64,000 nucleotides of DNA from Taiwanofungus camphoratus. Lineage: Eukaryota > Basidiomycota > Agaricomycetes > Polyporales > Taiwanofungaceae. The position numbers and the translations under genes are program-made. Where the stretch lies: NCBI GenBank assembly GCA_003999685.1, contig CP021222.1, forward strand, positions 2,790,001-2,854,000. Direction: 5' to 3'. Positions 30,960-42,547 of the stretch are shown here, piece by piece. Within the stretch, counting starts at the first letter, position 1. The number at the start of each line of letters is the position of its first letter. The notes under the pieces are model-generated. The model ran no database searches. It saw only the letters and a program-made list of their open reading frames with translations, and was not told the origin of the DNA.

Positions 30960-32833
30960 ATGTCTTCCGGCCTCACCTTAATCCTGCTCGATGTTCTACG
31001 TTTCTTCAAGAATCCATTCTTTGTGCGCGATCTTAGGGCTGAACTTGCTCAATCCGAACGCAAAGAAAAAGGTCTCCAACAACGACTTCTACAGTGCGAA
31101 GGCAGAGAAAAACAACTGCGACAACGGCTTTCAATCAGAGAGGTCGAATTCGGCGACAGGTTCTGCGAACTGCACGAGCTCTTCCAGCGACTCATCGACG
31201 AGAACACCGATTTGGTAGTTGAAATGAATCACAGGGAAAGTGAATTCCGGGAATTGGAGGTAAGTCGATGACCTGGTTGACCTTGAGCGAAGGTCATTCA
31301 TCTCATGTACATCATGTCCCACAGAGGAAAGTAGAGCATCTAGAGAATGGCGAGGCCAGTTTACGGGTCGCTCTGGATCGATGCCTTCGAAATCACGAAG
31401 TATCCTGTGAGCAGGTCACTGCCTTGTGTGATATTCTAGATGACAGAATTGCACGCCATGTAAGTATCAGTTCTAATTAAGCGTAATGGCGCGTTGACTA
31501 TGTTTCCCTCGCAGGACGAATTGGAGTCCCGTTCTCAGGAGGCAAATCAACTGCAGCGGGATCTTGATTGCTACATAGAAAAGGAGTCCTCTCTGCGCAA
31601 GGAGAACGAACAATTACGCATGGAAATTGATCAGAAGCAACTGAAGTATCAAGAACAGCTTGATGAGGCGCATGGGATCATAAGGGATAGGATCGCTCGC
31701 GTTGTAAGTGGCCCTTTTCCATGTGAACTCACTTGACGGTGAAACGTTCGTTTCGACAGGATGAGTTAGAAGGCCAATTTAAACGGGAGGTTGACAAGCA
31801 TGAAGAAGTGGAGCAGTTACGCATGGAGCTTCTCCGCAAAGACATTGAATGGCTCGAGCAGCTTGACCGCACACACCGTCTTGTTCAGATTAAATCGGAA
31901 CGCCTTGTAAGTTGCACTTTTTCAATTGCAAGGGACTTTGCTCACGACCAGTATCCTAATATAGGATGACGCTTATAGTAAGATAAAACGGGAGGAACAG
32001 CTGCGTAAAGAAGCGGATGCTCAAGTGAAGCAGCTTGAGCGTGAACATGTTCAAGCTCGAGAATTTCACAAAGTGTACGAAGGACACATTGCTGCACTGC
32101 TTAAAGCGAAGCATGAAGCACTCGATGAGAATAACACAATGAGAGTGAGTGTCTTCACCTGTTGGACCAAGTCGGTGACAACTCACAATATTCTGTTCGG
32201 AGCTAGGCTCAGCTTGAGGAGCTACGACAATTCGCCAAATACCCAGGCACGGACGATGATTCCGTCCAATCGCTCAGGGAAAAGCTGCGGAAAGCTGAAA
32301 CCGAAAATGACGAGCTTTTCAGGGAACTTGTATCCACCCGAGCTTCATATGACGACCAATTCTCACGCCTCAAGCTCTACAAGGCTGCGCTAACAACGAC
32401 GTCCAACGATACACTACAGCACATGATGAAAGACAACTCCATCCGACAGAATCCCATCGTCGCTGGGAAACCGGAAGACGATTCAATCGAAACGATCGAG
32501 TCGCAAGAGGAAACGATTGAAATACTCGAGAAGGACATCGATGTCGAGGCGACAGAGGATGAGTCTGTCGAAGCTGCCGAGACCGCCAACATATCCTTGC
32601 AAAGCGATTCGGTGGACATTAGCTCGGTACTTACAGAGATGAGGGCCCACGACCTGCAGGCGATGGACGAGTCCGCCGAAGCTGCCCAGACCGCCGACAT
32701 ATCCTTGCAAGGCGGTTCGGTGGACATCAGCCCGGTGCTTACTGAAATGAGCGAAACCGACGACCGCCCTTCCATACCAGTCATAATTATCCATCCTCCT
32801 CCGCCTGAGGTTTCTTCGAGTGAATCTACTTAG
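30960..32833 (+). CDS. Coiled-coil protein with repeated exon units, function unknown
   Basis: Six exons (30960-31259, 31325-31459, 31515-31703, 31760-31906, 31965-32144 and 32207-32833) give 525 residues. All five introns are phase 0 with GTAAGT or GTGAGT donors. The N-terminus has a short hydrophobic stretch (GLTLILLDVLRFF). Long heptad-type coiled coils rich in E, Q, K, R and L follow (about residues 20-370). Exons 3-5 each begin with D-(E/D)-(L/A) and have similar layout, suggesting exon duplication. The acidic tail carries an imperfect internal repeat, ANISLQSDSVDISSVLTEM then ADISLQGGSVDISPVLTEM. I recognise no family. A structural or scaffold role is a guess from the coiled coils. Confidence 0.7.
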
Positions 32834-33468
32834 CCAGGCAAACCTCGGATACCGCAGGAAAGTATATATTAGTAAGTATTTTCTTCCACTGATCCGCCTC
32901 AACCATATTGACGACGCTCGTTTCGCTATCAGTCTTCCGCTCATAAGGGGTTGTTACTTACATGTCAATATCCTCCGTTGTATTATATTCTCCATTATCC
33001 ACAATCTATTCCGCCTTAATATTCTCGTAAGACGCGGTACATCGACAATCCGCCCTATCAGGTGAGAGATGGTGCTTATTCCAGACGGTGTTCTCGCATC
33101 AACAAGAATGTGAGCTTCTGTCTGGCAGTAGTGTGTTGAATGTGGCCCGAGTTGAATTCACGTCTTGGGCAGCTGGTCGTCAACATCGAGTTAGCAAGAT
33201 AGTAAATGAAGTGGGCCTATCCCGATATATATATGACAAGCCCTCTGGTGCCCGGGAGCCGATACGTACTGTGCGTCATACTTGATTTGACTCGCGCTAC
33301 CAAAACTACCGTCGAGGTGAGAACATTTCCAATCCAATTAATTGAACCGTAGTAAAAACAATGAGTGTTGTCTAGAATACCTTCTGTTCTATATTGATGT
33401 TAAAAGTCCTTGGAAATACTGAGAAACATATAATGATATATGCATGTCTGACCAATGGACCCGCCAGT
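32834..33468. other. Intergenic region, nothing recognised
   Basis: This AT-rich interval lies between two convergent genes (coiled-coil on plus, aminotransferase on minus). No repeats, RNA genes or convincing frames were seen. Confidence 0.55.
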
Positions 33469-35230
<1,762 letters not shown>

Positions 35231-37175
35231 GGCTCTGAGACTAGGCAAGAGTGGCGATCTGGAGTGGCGGCCTTGGGCTGAAGTGGGATTTTTATTTTTA
35301 TTTTTTAAAGAGATTCATCTAGAGTCCATTTTATATGTTTGCCGGAATCACGTTTGTGCCGGAAACATTGAACAAGGGTCGATAAGCCGAGTGACTCGAA
35401 GGCGATGATCCGCCCGTTACAAACCTAAAGGCGCAGGCTGAGCGGCAAGCGCGCCATAGGCAATCAGCAATCAGATCTCAAGTCGGCCAGGTTCCTGTGC
35501 AACTGTCATAGTCAAGTCCGTAATCCACGAGATCCTGGAACGAGAAGAGGCGCACGGTCTAGACTGAGACAGGAACGAAAGCGTCGTCCGGGTCTGAGGA
35601 TCAACAATGGCATTGGCAATTGCAATATCTACTTGACTGGTACGTGCAAGGCACTTTTTGTTACAGTGGCAATTCCTATGGCTGTGTTGGAGCCGGCAGT
35701 GGCCCAAGGAAAAATGCGTCTCGTCAGGGTAAACGAGCGCCATCCTGTAGGTTTTTTTTTTCACACCGCGTGTGCGGACCGTTGACGACGACCGGGGCAT
35801 GCATATGGGCGAGTTCGGTGTCGACACACGTATCGCTACATTCAAAGTAAGACCGTTTGTGTTGCACCGTAACAGGAACCGTAATTCAAGAGGTACACTG
35901 GACAGATTCTGCAAGAGCAGGCAAGCGCTAGCGAAGCATTGGGCAAATTCAGACAGGCCTCGGATTCTTCCACTCGTTCTATCAGCTATATCATACTTAC
36001 TTCGTCTCCGCTGCATTGGGTCCAACTTGAGCCAAGTAGAACCCTTCTTTCAACACCATCACCTGGCATCATGCAACAAACCCGACCGCGCTCGTCATTC
36101 ACCGCGTCTCTCGGAGCTTTGCGGCTGAACCGCCAGACAACTTGTGCGCCTGAGCCTCCTCGCGGAACGGAATATGGCGATGGCCGTCGAAGACTCAGAG
36201 AAATGCAGTGCCATCTGCACTGGCGATACAGCCGTTTCGGAGGAAATGTCCAGATGCTGCATCTCTAATTCTCCTCCGTCTTTGGCGGACAGTCACTCTC
36301 GCACACGGTCGCTGTCTCTTGCATCCTTAACACTTTCCATGCTTTTCTCCCACCCTCGGTCGGATCTTGGTTTTTCGCCCTCATTGCTCCTGCGGCTGTG
36401 CTGGCAACCTTGTGGACAGCGTCCTCTGCACTCTGATATATATGGTAATTTTGCGATTTTTGCATAACCGTGAAACTGGTTGTGCCTAACGGATGCGTGC
36501 GGATCTGCTTTTTTTGGTGCAGACGTACTAGAATCAAAATGACGTCTTCACGGTTTCATTTCCCATCACGCTTTACGCCTCAATTCTCTGTTCGCAGTGA
36601 GTGGAAACGATGCGACTCTGTTTCAGTCAGAATAATCAGAATGCACGTGCGAAGTCCACTGACAGGTCCTGCAGGAACGGCTAGTTGCGATCCAGGGCGA
36701 TGTACAGAGCCAAATCACCCCAACACTGTCCGGCCCAACATTCTGAGTAGAGAAAGTCACAGACCCAGTTATGAGATACATATAATGGGCACCTCCGGCA
36801 GTATGACCGGGAGTTGGTCAGACATACCGTACTTACGCCGTACGATAGGAGCCCCAGTCTGATTATATGCTCCATGATGGGAAGATATTTTCGGAACTTT
36901 GCTTTGCATCATCTACTGTACATGAATTGCCTTGGGAAATGAAAGGACATGATAGAAGCCGAGTCGCGGTATAAGTGATAGCTGAGAGTCACCATGGCAA
37001 AGGAGTGGTATGGCGGGATTATGCAACGCCTATCAGTAAATGTACAGATGCTCTTGACGCATCAACACGAAAGGAGAACAAAATAACGATACAGCAAACA
37101 TTGCGCAGCGAAAACGAAGATGCGAGGAGCGGCGTAGTGTGAGAAAGAGGCTCGAAGAACGACGACGCAGCGATG
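35231..37175. other. Gene-free stretch, nothing recognised
   Basis: A minus frame of 184 codons (35471-36025) is basic, Ser/Arg-rich and unlike any family I know. A short plus frame at 36071-36268 starts MQQTRPRSSFTASLG. Neither has convincing splice or family support. I saw no repeats. Confidence 0.45.
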
Positions 37176-38048
37176 CTACGAGACGGTGCGGCGGAAACTC
37201 TGTCGTAAATGAGCGATGCTGCGTGTCGCGTGTCGCCGCAGTTTGGCCAGCGGATCTCTCCTTTGGCCATAGACATGCTTGGTTATGAAATACATCCGTT
37301 CACGAAGCGTGCTGAGAAGCAGATAACATACTGAGATATGACAGCAATGAGCCCGAATTGGTGCCCACGAGAAGTAGCCAGACGTACCGATGATCTCAAG
37401 GACTTCATCAGACGGTACGTTGTCCAATTGGAAATAATCGTGCCCGGCGCCAGGAGACTTGGCGGGCACTAGCTGGTCTTTGCCCAATATGCAATTTGGG
37501 TGAAGCTCTCCAATCACTTCACCATCGTCATCTAAGAGCTGTCGAAATGACGTATCAACATCAGCATCCGTCTACCTGCTGCGCACGAATGAATAGACAG
37601 ACGCACTGTCAAGCTATCTGGCGTTGTGCGCCAGACATATTCCAAACGTGTCGGTAGTAACGTTTCATCAGGCCTTTCAGGATCTGTCAGATCCAGACTC
37701 ACGGCCGAATACAAGTCTTACCGTCACTCACAAGATTTTGATGAATGCGGCATCGAATAGCTCTGCAGTGCCCTGCAGAACCTGGTCTTGGATCTTGATG
37801 ACCGAAGCATAATTGCCCTCCCATGTGATCTCTGCCACCACACTCCCGTCCTTGTCCTTGACGAACGTCGTCCGTTGGTCATCAAGCACAAGATTGACCT
37901 GCGACTTGCTGAAGCTCTTCATTGTGGCACGCGAACTGGATCGTAAGCGCTGGACATGAGGAGTGGTGGTGCGATATGCGGCGCCGCCGGTCGAACAGTC
38001 AACAAGAGTGGTCTGACGGATGTCTGGAGACGTGAACTTGAACAACAT
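37176..38048 (-). CDS. Small lineage-specific protein, possibly DUF6593-like
   Basis: Four exons (37732-38048, 37607-37697, 37388-37538 and 37176-37330) give 237 residues. The start MLFKFTSPDIRQTTLVDCSTG, a beta-rich middle (VVAEITWEGNYASVIKI) and the pattern YVWRTTPDSLT...GHDYFQLDNVPSDEVL resemble small beta-barrel proteins of unknown function common in Agaricomycetes (DUF6593-type, from memory). A basic tail (LAKLRRHATRSIAHLRQSFRR) follows. The first intron would be only 34 nt (37698-37731). The splice sites are otherwise good and every phase fits, but this is shorter than usual. Low paralogue conservation makes the call tentative. Confidence 0.6.
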
Positions 38049-39282
38049 CCTGTGCTACGGTGACGAAAGTATCCGGCGCCCGAGAGGGATGATCAACACA
38101 CCAGCGCAGAACGTAGCTCAGAGCGAGCAGGGACGCACGGCTGGCATTATATACACACAATGGGAACACCCACGCGATCAGCGACATAAACGGGGTAGCA
38201 TTCTTTTCGATACGCGGATTTCCAGGGAGAAGGGTAGATGACATTTCCGTATTCATTGATAAAGATTGTGCTTACATGGGATAGATACCTCCGCTCTACG
38301 CGAAGTTCCCCCGATCTGAATGCTTTCAAACAGCGGCCCATGCGCTGCGGATAGCCGTCATCCTCTATCTCAAATGCCTAGATCTTGCAACATTGGTATA
38401 ATAGATTCGTTTGACCGGTCGCAAGCGATGCACAAAAGGCCCAAGCACGCAGTTGAATGCTCAAAGAGGAGAACAAATGAGTTGCACCCACTGGATGGTT
38501 TGCCATAGAAGGCAACTGCCTAAGGTCCCCTTTTCACGTTACCATTTTGGGCGAATCGTTAGTTCTCTTTGAAGCGAAGCTTGAGGCCCGCGTGACTCAA
38601 TGACCAGCCCCTGCACGTTCCAGCGAAGCCAGCACATGTGTGCAGGAGGAGATTACTGACCTTCTTGAGAGAGAAAGAGATGGATGGCACTAGTGTGGAA
38701 TGTGTAATAAAGTTTCTGGTCTGAATCAACTTGAACGTTGGTCAGCATAGAGTATAATACAACGCCTACAGTCTTGGAACATGTGCACCGCATTGCACAG
38801 CTTAAATGTACTGTCGCATCTTCTCTCCCATGAAAACAAATAATTGGGGCATTGTCTTGTGGCGACACTCGCAGAAAGCTGGCATACTAGTCGTGCACCT
38901 AACCTTAAGTTAGGAGTCAGGTGCGATCTAAATAGGCGACCGGTTATTTCTAAGCCGGACTTGCTTCCCCATACTGAATGCGGGGCCCCAAGCTGGAGTA
39001 TAAATCGTACCAGCCAGTGCTACTCGCAGCATCGTACTGCTCAGTGTCAGAGTTTCTGTTCAAAGTATGTTCGAAGGTACTTCCAACTCTTCGTCCGTTT
39101 CAGATGCAGTCCTCATGCGGTAAAACTTTTGACACATCAACCTAGACCCCAAGTACCTCCGCACCACGCCGGAAAGTATCCCTCCGCATGGTGTGAATTA
39201 TAGGCTTCGACTCCCGAATGGACTCCCAGTCTATAAACATCCTCTGGTATAGAATAAGCATCCATTTGCGAACATTCATTAG
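38049..39282. other. Intergenic region with a nested palindrome and a TATA box
   Basis: This is the promoter region between a minus gene and the acyl-CoA synthetase. A nested palindrome occurs at 38895-38924 (outer GCACCT/AGGTGC, inner CCTAAC/GTTAGG). TATAAAT lies at 38999-39005, about 70 bp before the first ATG (39069). The true first exon of the synthetase probably lies between 39060 and 39282, but I could not place it. Confidence 0.45.
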
Positions 39283-41861
39283 CGCCACACGTTTCTCACC
39301 TCAAATTACTACCAGAATCCCCTCGCCTTCCTGCTCCGCGCTGCTCAGATATATCCCGACAAGCTTGCCATCGCGCATCCAGACGTTGCGCACCCCGTGT
39401 TCTACACGTATGCCGTATGGTATATTTTTTCGCTGTATGACTGAGAAGTTTAATGTCCTGACTTCAAACGTGGTAGGGCTCAACGTGTCCAGAATCTTGC
39501 ATATGCTCTCATCAAGGCCGGAACAAAACCCGGTGATCGAGTCGCCGTTATTGCCCCAAATTCGTGTGTAGACACCCCTTAATACAAGTTTACAGGAACT
39601 TACTGATTGGCCTCCCACAGTCCCTTGATAGCTGGTCTCTACATTCTGTTCCAAGTTCATATCGATTACTTACATTTCCACCTGCCAGATGCTCATCACG
39701 GTGTTTTGGCTGCCCGTGCTGTCATATGTCCCATAAATACTCGCCTCACACCCCAAGAAGTTGCCTACATCCTGGAACATAGCGACTCAAAGATCATTCT
39801 TGTAGACCATGAGTTCACGCATCTCGTCCAAGATGCGAAGGTACCAGTTATTGTGACAAGGGATTCTGGAAGGGCGGGTGACCCGTACGAAGACTTCTTG
39901 AGCGCGGGCAGACGTTTCAGCGCAGAAAGGGGCTGGCCAGGCCTGGAGTGGGAACAAGACGAGGATGCGGCCTCATGTCTGTGTTACACGTTAGTACATT
40001 CCAGTAATATTTGTCTTTGGCCGCTGAAATTCGTGCACCGGTGTAGCTCTGGGACAACAGGACGAGTAAGTGTCACGCAGACTTCTATTATGCCGTTGAC
40101 AAATGGTTTCCAAGCCAAAGGGCGTGATCACAACCCTTAGAGGTGACGAATACCTGCTGGGTTGGCGCATGAATTCTAATGCTTGTTATAGGGTCCTACC
40201 TAGCTGCGATCGCGAATGCTTACGAGACTGGGTATGTGATCTTGCTCTTTCTGTGGTCTCAAAGATGACTATGTTACTCATCGCTACGCTCAGGATGAAT
40301 AGAGACTCGACATATCTTTGGTAAGCATCGAACCCGATGACATCAATGCCATAGAGCACCTCATCTTGTCAAAAAGGATACTGCCGATGTTTCACGCAAG
40401 TGGCTGGACATACCCTTGGGCGATCACCTTCGCTTCCGCTTCGCAGGTTCGTCGGGGAATCTTGCCGTATTGCGAAAACCCTTGCTGTTGACTCAATACC
40501 CTGTTTCATAGATAACTCTGCGCACAGTCTCTTATCCTCACATCTGGAATCATATCATCAATTCGGGCGTGACTCACTATTGTGGTGCTCCGACTGTTCA
40601 AGTACATGCTTCGTACGTTGCACGATGGCCTATACTGACACATCGAACTATGGCAGATTGGCCTTATCAACGCGCCACAAGCAAAACCTCTTTCCAGGCC
40701 AGTTGTGGCTATCATAGCAGGATCTGCACCGACTGCTCACCTGATTGAAGAACTCGAGAAGAAAGGCATCCGCCCCGTTCATGTGTATGGCTTGACGTAC
40801 GTGAAGTTTTCATGTCCTATGCAGTCACAATGTTATTTTAGTTGCTGATACAATGAGATTTCTAGCGAAGTGAATCATTTGTTTACACTCTCATTTATAT
40901 TCACTGTCACTTCAGTGATTCCACAACTCACTTTCTTTCCTGTTTGTTAGACATACGGTCCCTTCACGCGCTGTTATGACCAAGTTTCATGGAACACACT
41001 TTCGCCAGAGGATCGTGCGAGGCATATGGCACGTCAAGGGTTGAGTTTCGCAACGTCAGACGACGCGCGCGTTGTACATCCCATTAAGGAAGACGACAAT
41101 CTCAATGCAGAGCTCGTTGACGTACCTAAAGATGGGAAGACGGTAGGTGAAATCGTAGTGAGAGGTAATATCCTGATGAAGGAGGTCAGTACTGGCATGA
41201 TGTTTTCGCATTCGGGTGACTGATGGACAGTTCGACGTAGTATTTTCGGGACATGGAAGCCACACAAAAAGCATTTCAGGGCGGGTATTTTCATTCCGGT
41301 GACTTGGCCGTCATGCATCCGGATGGATATATAGCGATCCAGGATCGAAGCAAGGACATTATTATTTCTGGTGGCGAGGTCAGTTCATCATGAGGCGGTC
41401 ATACCTTTTTATTAATGGAACCACACAGAATGCATCCAGCCTTGCAATTGAACAAGGTATGAATGTATCACCAATAGGAACGACATTGACACTCACCCGG
41501 GTCGCGATATCTCTGCAGAACTATCCAGCCATCCGGACGTCCTGGAAGTATCCGTTGTCGCCCGCGGGCATCCAAGATGGGGCGAACGTCCAATGGCCTT
41601 CATCATTCTTCATCCACAGCGCGCTCAAAAGTGGGCAGGACGACACTCTGAGTTCTCGGAAGAACTCAAGCGGCACGCTCGTGCGCGGCTTCCAGGATTT
41701 GCATGCCCGGAGTGGGTGAAGGTGGTCGAAGAGCTGCCTGTAAGTATTGTATCTCCCGCCAGATGCAAGTAACTGATTGTTATGTGAAATTCGCCGAGCA
41801 GAAGACATCAACTGGAAAGATACAGAAGGTCGTCTTGCGAAAGATGGTGGCTAAATTGTGA
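39283..41861 (+). CDS. AMP-dependent acyl-CoA synthetase (ANL superfamily), 5' exon unresolved
   Basis: The enzyme activates a carboxylic acid, probably a fatty or aryl acid, to its CoA thioester via an acyl-AMP. Exons after the unresolved start are up to 39419, 39477-39563, 39621-39634, 39689-39989, 40047-40065, 40115-40142, 40192-40231, 40294-40320, 40377-40446, 40512-40601, 40657-40796, 40866-40869, 40951-41184, 41241-41378, 41429-41456, 41519-41739 and 41802-41861. Core motifs are present: [52 protein letters not shown] and the catalytic-lysine motif TSTGKIQK. Exons of 14, 19 and 4 nt are needed; the 4-nt one supplies the glutamate of GLTETYG. The first supported codons read [16 protein letters not shown]; a TAG at 39280-39282 closes the frame upstream, so an earlier exon must carry the start. 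Confidence 0.88.
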
Positions 41862-42547
41862 ATTTAGAGATAGTCTTGTGATAGTGAGCAAAGATTATGT
41901 ACCTGTACTACTTATGTTTCGTGTGTCCATGGATTATCAAAATGGAGTAGACGGTCGATGGTTCGGATTCAATTGGCGCCCTACCGGCGCCTAAGTCACG
42001 TTTTTTATGAACCCGGTCACTGTCACTACGGCATGCGCCTGCACAACCGGAGCGGCGGCTCAGGCCGACGACCAAGGAAGCGAATACGCCCTTCTGTACG
42101 GTATTAAACCTAGCAGGTACATGGTGAATGCAACATAAATATATACTACTATTTGATAGAAAGCTGGACAGTACCCATAGTAAGGTGAACCTGGATACTA
42201 AAACAAGGCCGCTGGTGTTCCAGGAAAGTGCACGCTTCGCAGCGCCGGTAAGGCGCCAATCGAATCGGAACCATCGTATGCCTTTATGGCAGCACTCACG
42301 TGCTTCAGCCGTGACCGTAGCATTGGCGCCCAGAAGTGGCGGATTGTTTGCTACGCTTTGGCCATTGTTTTCTGTTCGATGACCTCCAACCTCAGCGGGC
42401 ATCGACGACAACGCCATCCAACACGTCGAGCAGCCTCCAGCCGCCAACGTTCCTGCGTTGTGCACAAATCTGCTCTCTTTGCTCCCTGTCGCATGCGACG
42501 TAGCTCCCTCTGGAGGTCTCACGAAGTGATAGGTCGCGAACTTTGGG
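41862..42547. other. Intergenic region occupied by a foldback element
   Basis: Between the synthetase and the kinase, both plus, lies a 321-bp inverted-repeat element (41956-42276). The remaining 270 bp form the kinase promoter. A 230-codon minus frame crosses the element and is not supported as a gene. Confidence 0.5.
41956..42276. mobile_element. MITE-like foldback element with 36-bp terminal inverted repeats
   Basis: 41956-41991 (starting CGATGGTTCGGATTC) is the reverse complement of 42241-42276 at 32 of 36 positions. The left arm itself contains a GGCGCC-CTACC-GGCGCC palindrome. The 249-bp interior has no coding potential. The size, terminal repeats and intergenic position fit a non-autonomous DNA transposon. 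I could not see a clear target-site duplication. Confidence 0.6.

Noticed and set aside
32377-32784. 135-codon Ser-rich minus frame
   Set aside because: It is antisense to the acidic tail of the coiled-coil gene (GAx codons read as Ser/Val on the other strand).
35471-36025. 184-codon minus frame
   Set aside because: Ser/Arg-rich, no motif, no splice partners, and no better than the opposite-strand frames.
39069-39125. First exon of the acyl-CoA synthetase at MFEGTSNSSSVSDAV
   Set aside because: Well placed after the TATA box, but its donor phase does not join any acceptor before the conserved LAFLLRAA; left unresolved.
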